Part shown: in pieces, positions 14,216 through 14,475 of the stretch
Layout of the letters: each line of letters opens with the position of its first letter
Numbering within the stretch: position 1 is the stretch's first letter
NCBI GenBank assembly: GCA_017466065.1
Contig: JAFTUV010000048.1
Location: forward strand, 1 to 14,475
Direction of reading: 5' to 3'
From: Bacteroidaceae bacterium
GTDB taxonomy: Bacteria > Bacteroidota > Bacteroidia > Bacteroidales > Bacteroidaceae
DNA: 14,475 nucleotides
Notes under the pieces: model-generated
Database searches by the model: none
Seen by the model: only the letters and a program-made list of their open reading frames with translations
What the model was told of the DNA's origin: nothing
Position numbers and translations under genes: made by a program

Positions 14216-14475
14216 TCAAAGCGAGCGCAGCCTATTTTCGCGATAGTAACGCAGTTTACCACAACAATATAAAGCAAAGATAGTGCAAGCGAGCGAGATA
14301 CATAAAGTTTACTTTAATGTATTTCAAAGCGAGCGCAACCTATTTTCGCGATAGTAACGCAGTTTACCACAACAATATAAAGCAAAGATAGTGCAAGCGA
14401 GCGAGATACATAAAGTTTACTTTAATGTATTTCAAAGCGAGCGCAGCCTATTTTCGCGATAGTAACGCAGTTTAC
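14216..14475. repeat. Tandem array with 108-bp period
   Basis: Two full copies (14216-14323 and 14324-14431) and the first 44 bp of a third (14432 to the window edge). Copies 1 and 2 differ at one base (GCGCAGCC versus GCGCAACC), and copy 3 so far matches copy 1. All six frames contain stops within each unit, so the array does not encode a repeat protein even though 108 is divisible by three. Each unit carries a hairpin, ATACATAAAG/CTTTAATGTAT with one bulged A (14298-14322 in copy 1), and larger flanks in which GCAAAGATAG and CTATTTTCGC are imperfect inverse complements. The sequence between recF and the array (14162-14215) shows nothing else. Confidence 0.9.
14275..14282 (-). promoter_or_regulatory. 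Promoter-like -7 box inside tandem repeat copy 1
   Basis: On the minus strand this reads TATCTTTG, an exact match to TAnnTTTG, pointing toward recF about 114 bp away. The same box recurs at 14383-14390 in copy 2. No good -33 element at the usual spacing is visible, so function is uncertain; the match could be a by-product of the repeat sequence. Confidence 0.35.

Noticed and set aside
14216..14475. CRISPR array
   Set aside because: The whole 108-bp unit is repeated with one difference, so there are no unique spacers between short repeats and no cas genes nearby.
14216..14475. In-frame repeat protein suggested by a period divisible by three
   Set aside because: Stops occur in all six frames within each unit.

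Overview
The window looks like chromosomal DNA from a member of the Bacteroidales. Three things point there: two protein families that I know essentially only from that order (DUF4831 and DUF3256), the gene neighbourhoods hpt-adk-obgE and recF-DUF721, and several matches to the Bacteroidetes sigma-ABfr -7 box (TAnnTTTG) in place of E. coli type promoters. Genus and family cannot be fixed from the sequence alone.

Layout, left to right. Positions 1-522 hold no gene and are packed with nested inverted repeats and a degenerate three-copy motif. A perfect 17-bp terminator hairpin follows (523-560). The minus strand then carries hpt, adk and obgE (transcribed right to left), with an adk terminator and a second cluster of palindromic repeats before obgE. 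A divergent intergenic region (3184-3464) carries promoter-like boxes for both directions. The plus strand carries a tight run of four genes: a DUF4831 secreted protein, ffh (signal recognition particle GTPase), folD (one-carbon folate metabolism) and a CapA/PGA_cap family exported protein with a TTG start. This run meets the minus-strand block tail to tail with an 11-bp overlap. The minus-strand block, in transcription order, is a nucleoside-type MFS permease, a DUF151 bifunctional nuclease with a UVR motif, rsmE, truA, an EamA/DMT transporter and a DUF3256 secreted protein. Upstream of it is recF followed by a DUF721 (DciA-like) gene, also on the minus strand. The right edge (14216-14475) is a tandem array with an exact 108-bp period.

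Functionally this is a housekeeping region: translation and ribosome maturation (obgE, rsmE, truA), nucleotide salvage (hpt, adk, nucleoside permease), protein export (ffh), folate metabolism (folD), and DNA replication and repair (recF, DUF721). Coupling is tight. Four gene junctions on the minus strand are 4-nt ATGA overlaps. I found no defence system, phage, insertion sequence, CRISPR array or RNA gene. The most unusual signals are in non-coding or overlapping structure: the palindrome cluster at the left edge, the 108-bp tandem array at the right edge, a near-perfect 19-bp inverted repeat inside the first codons of the capA-like gene, and a dyad overlapping the promoter-like box before the permease operon.
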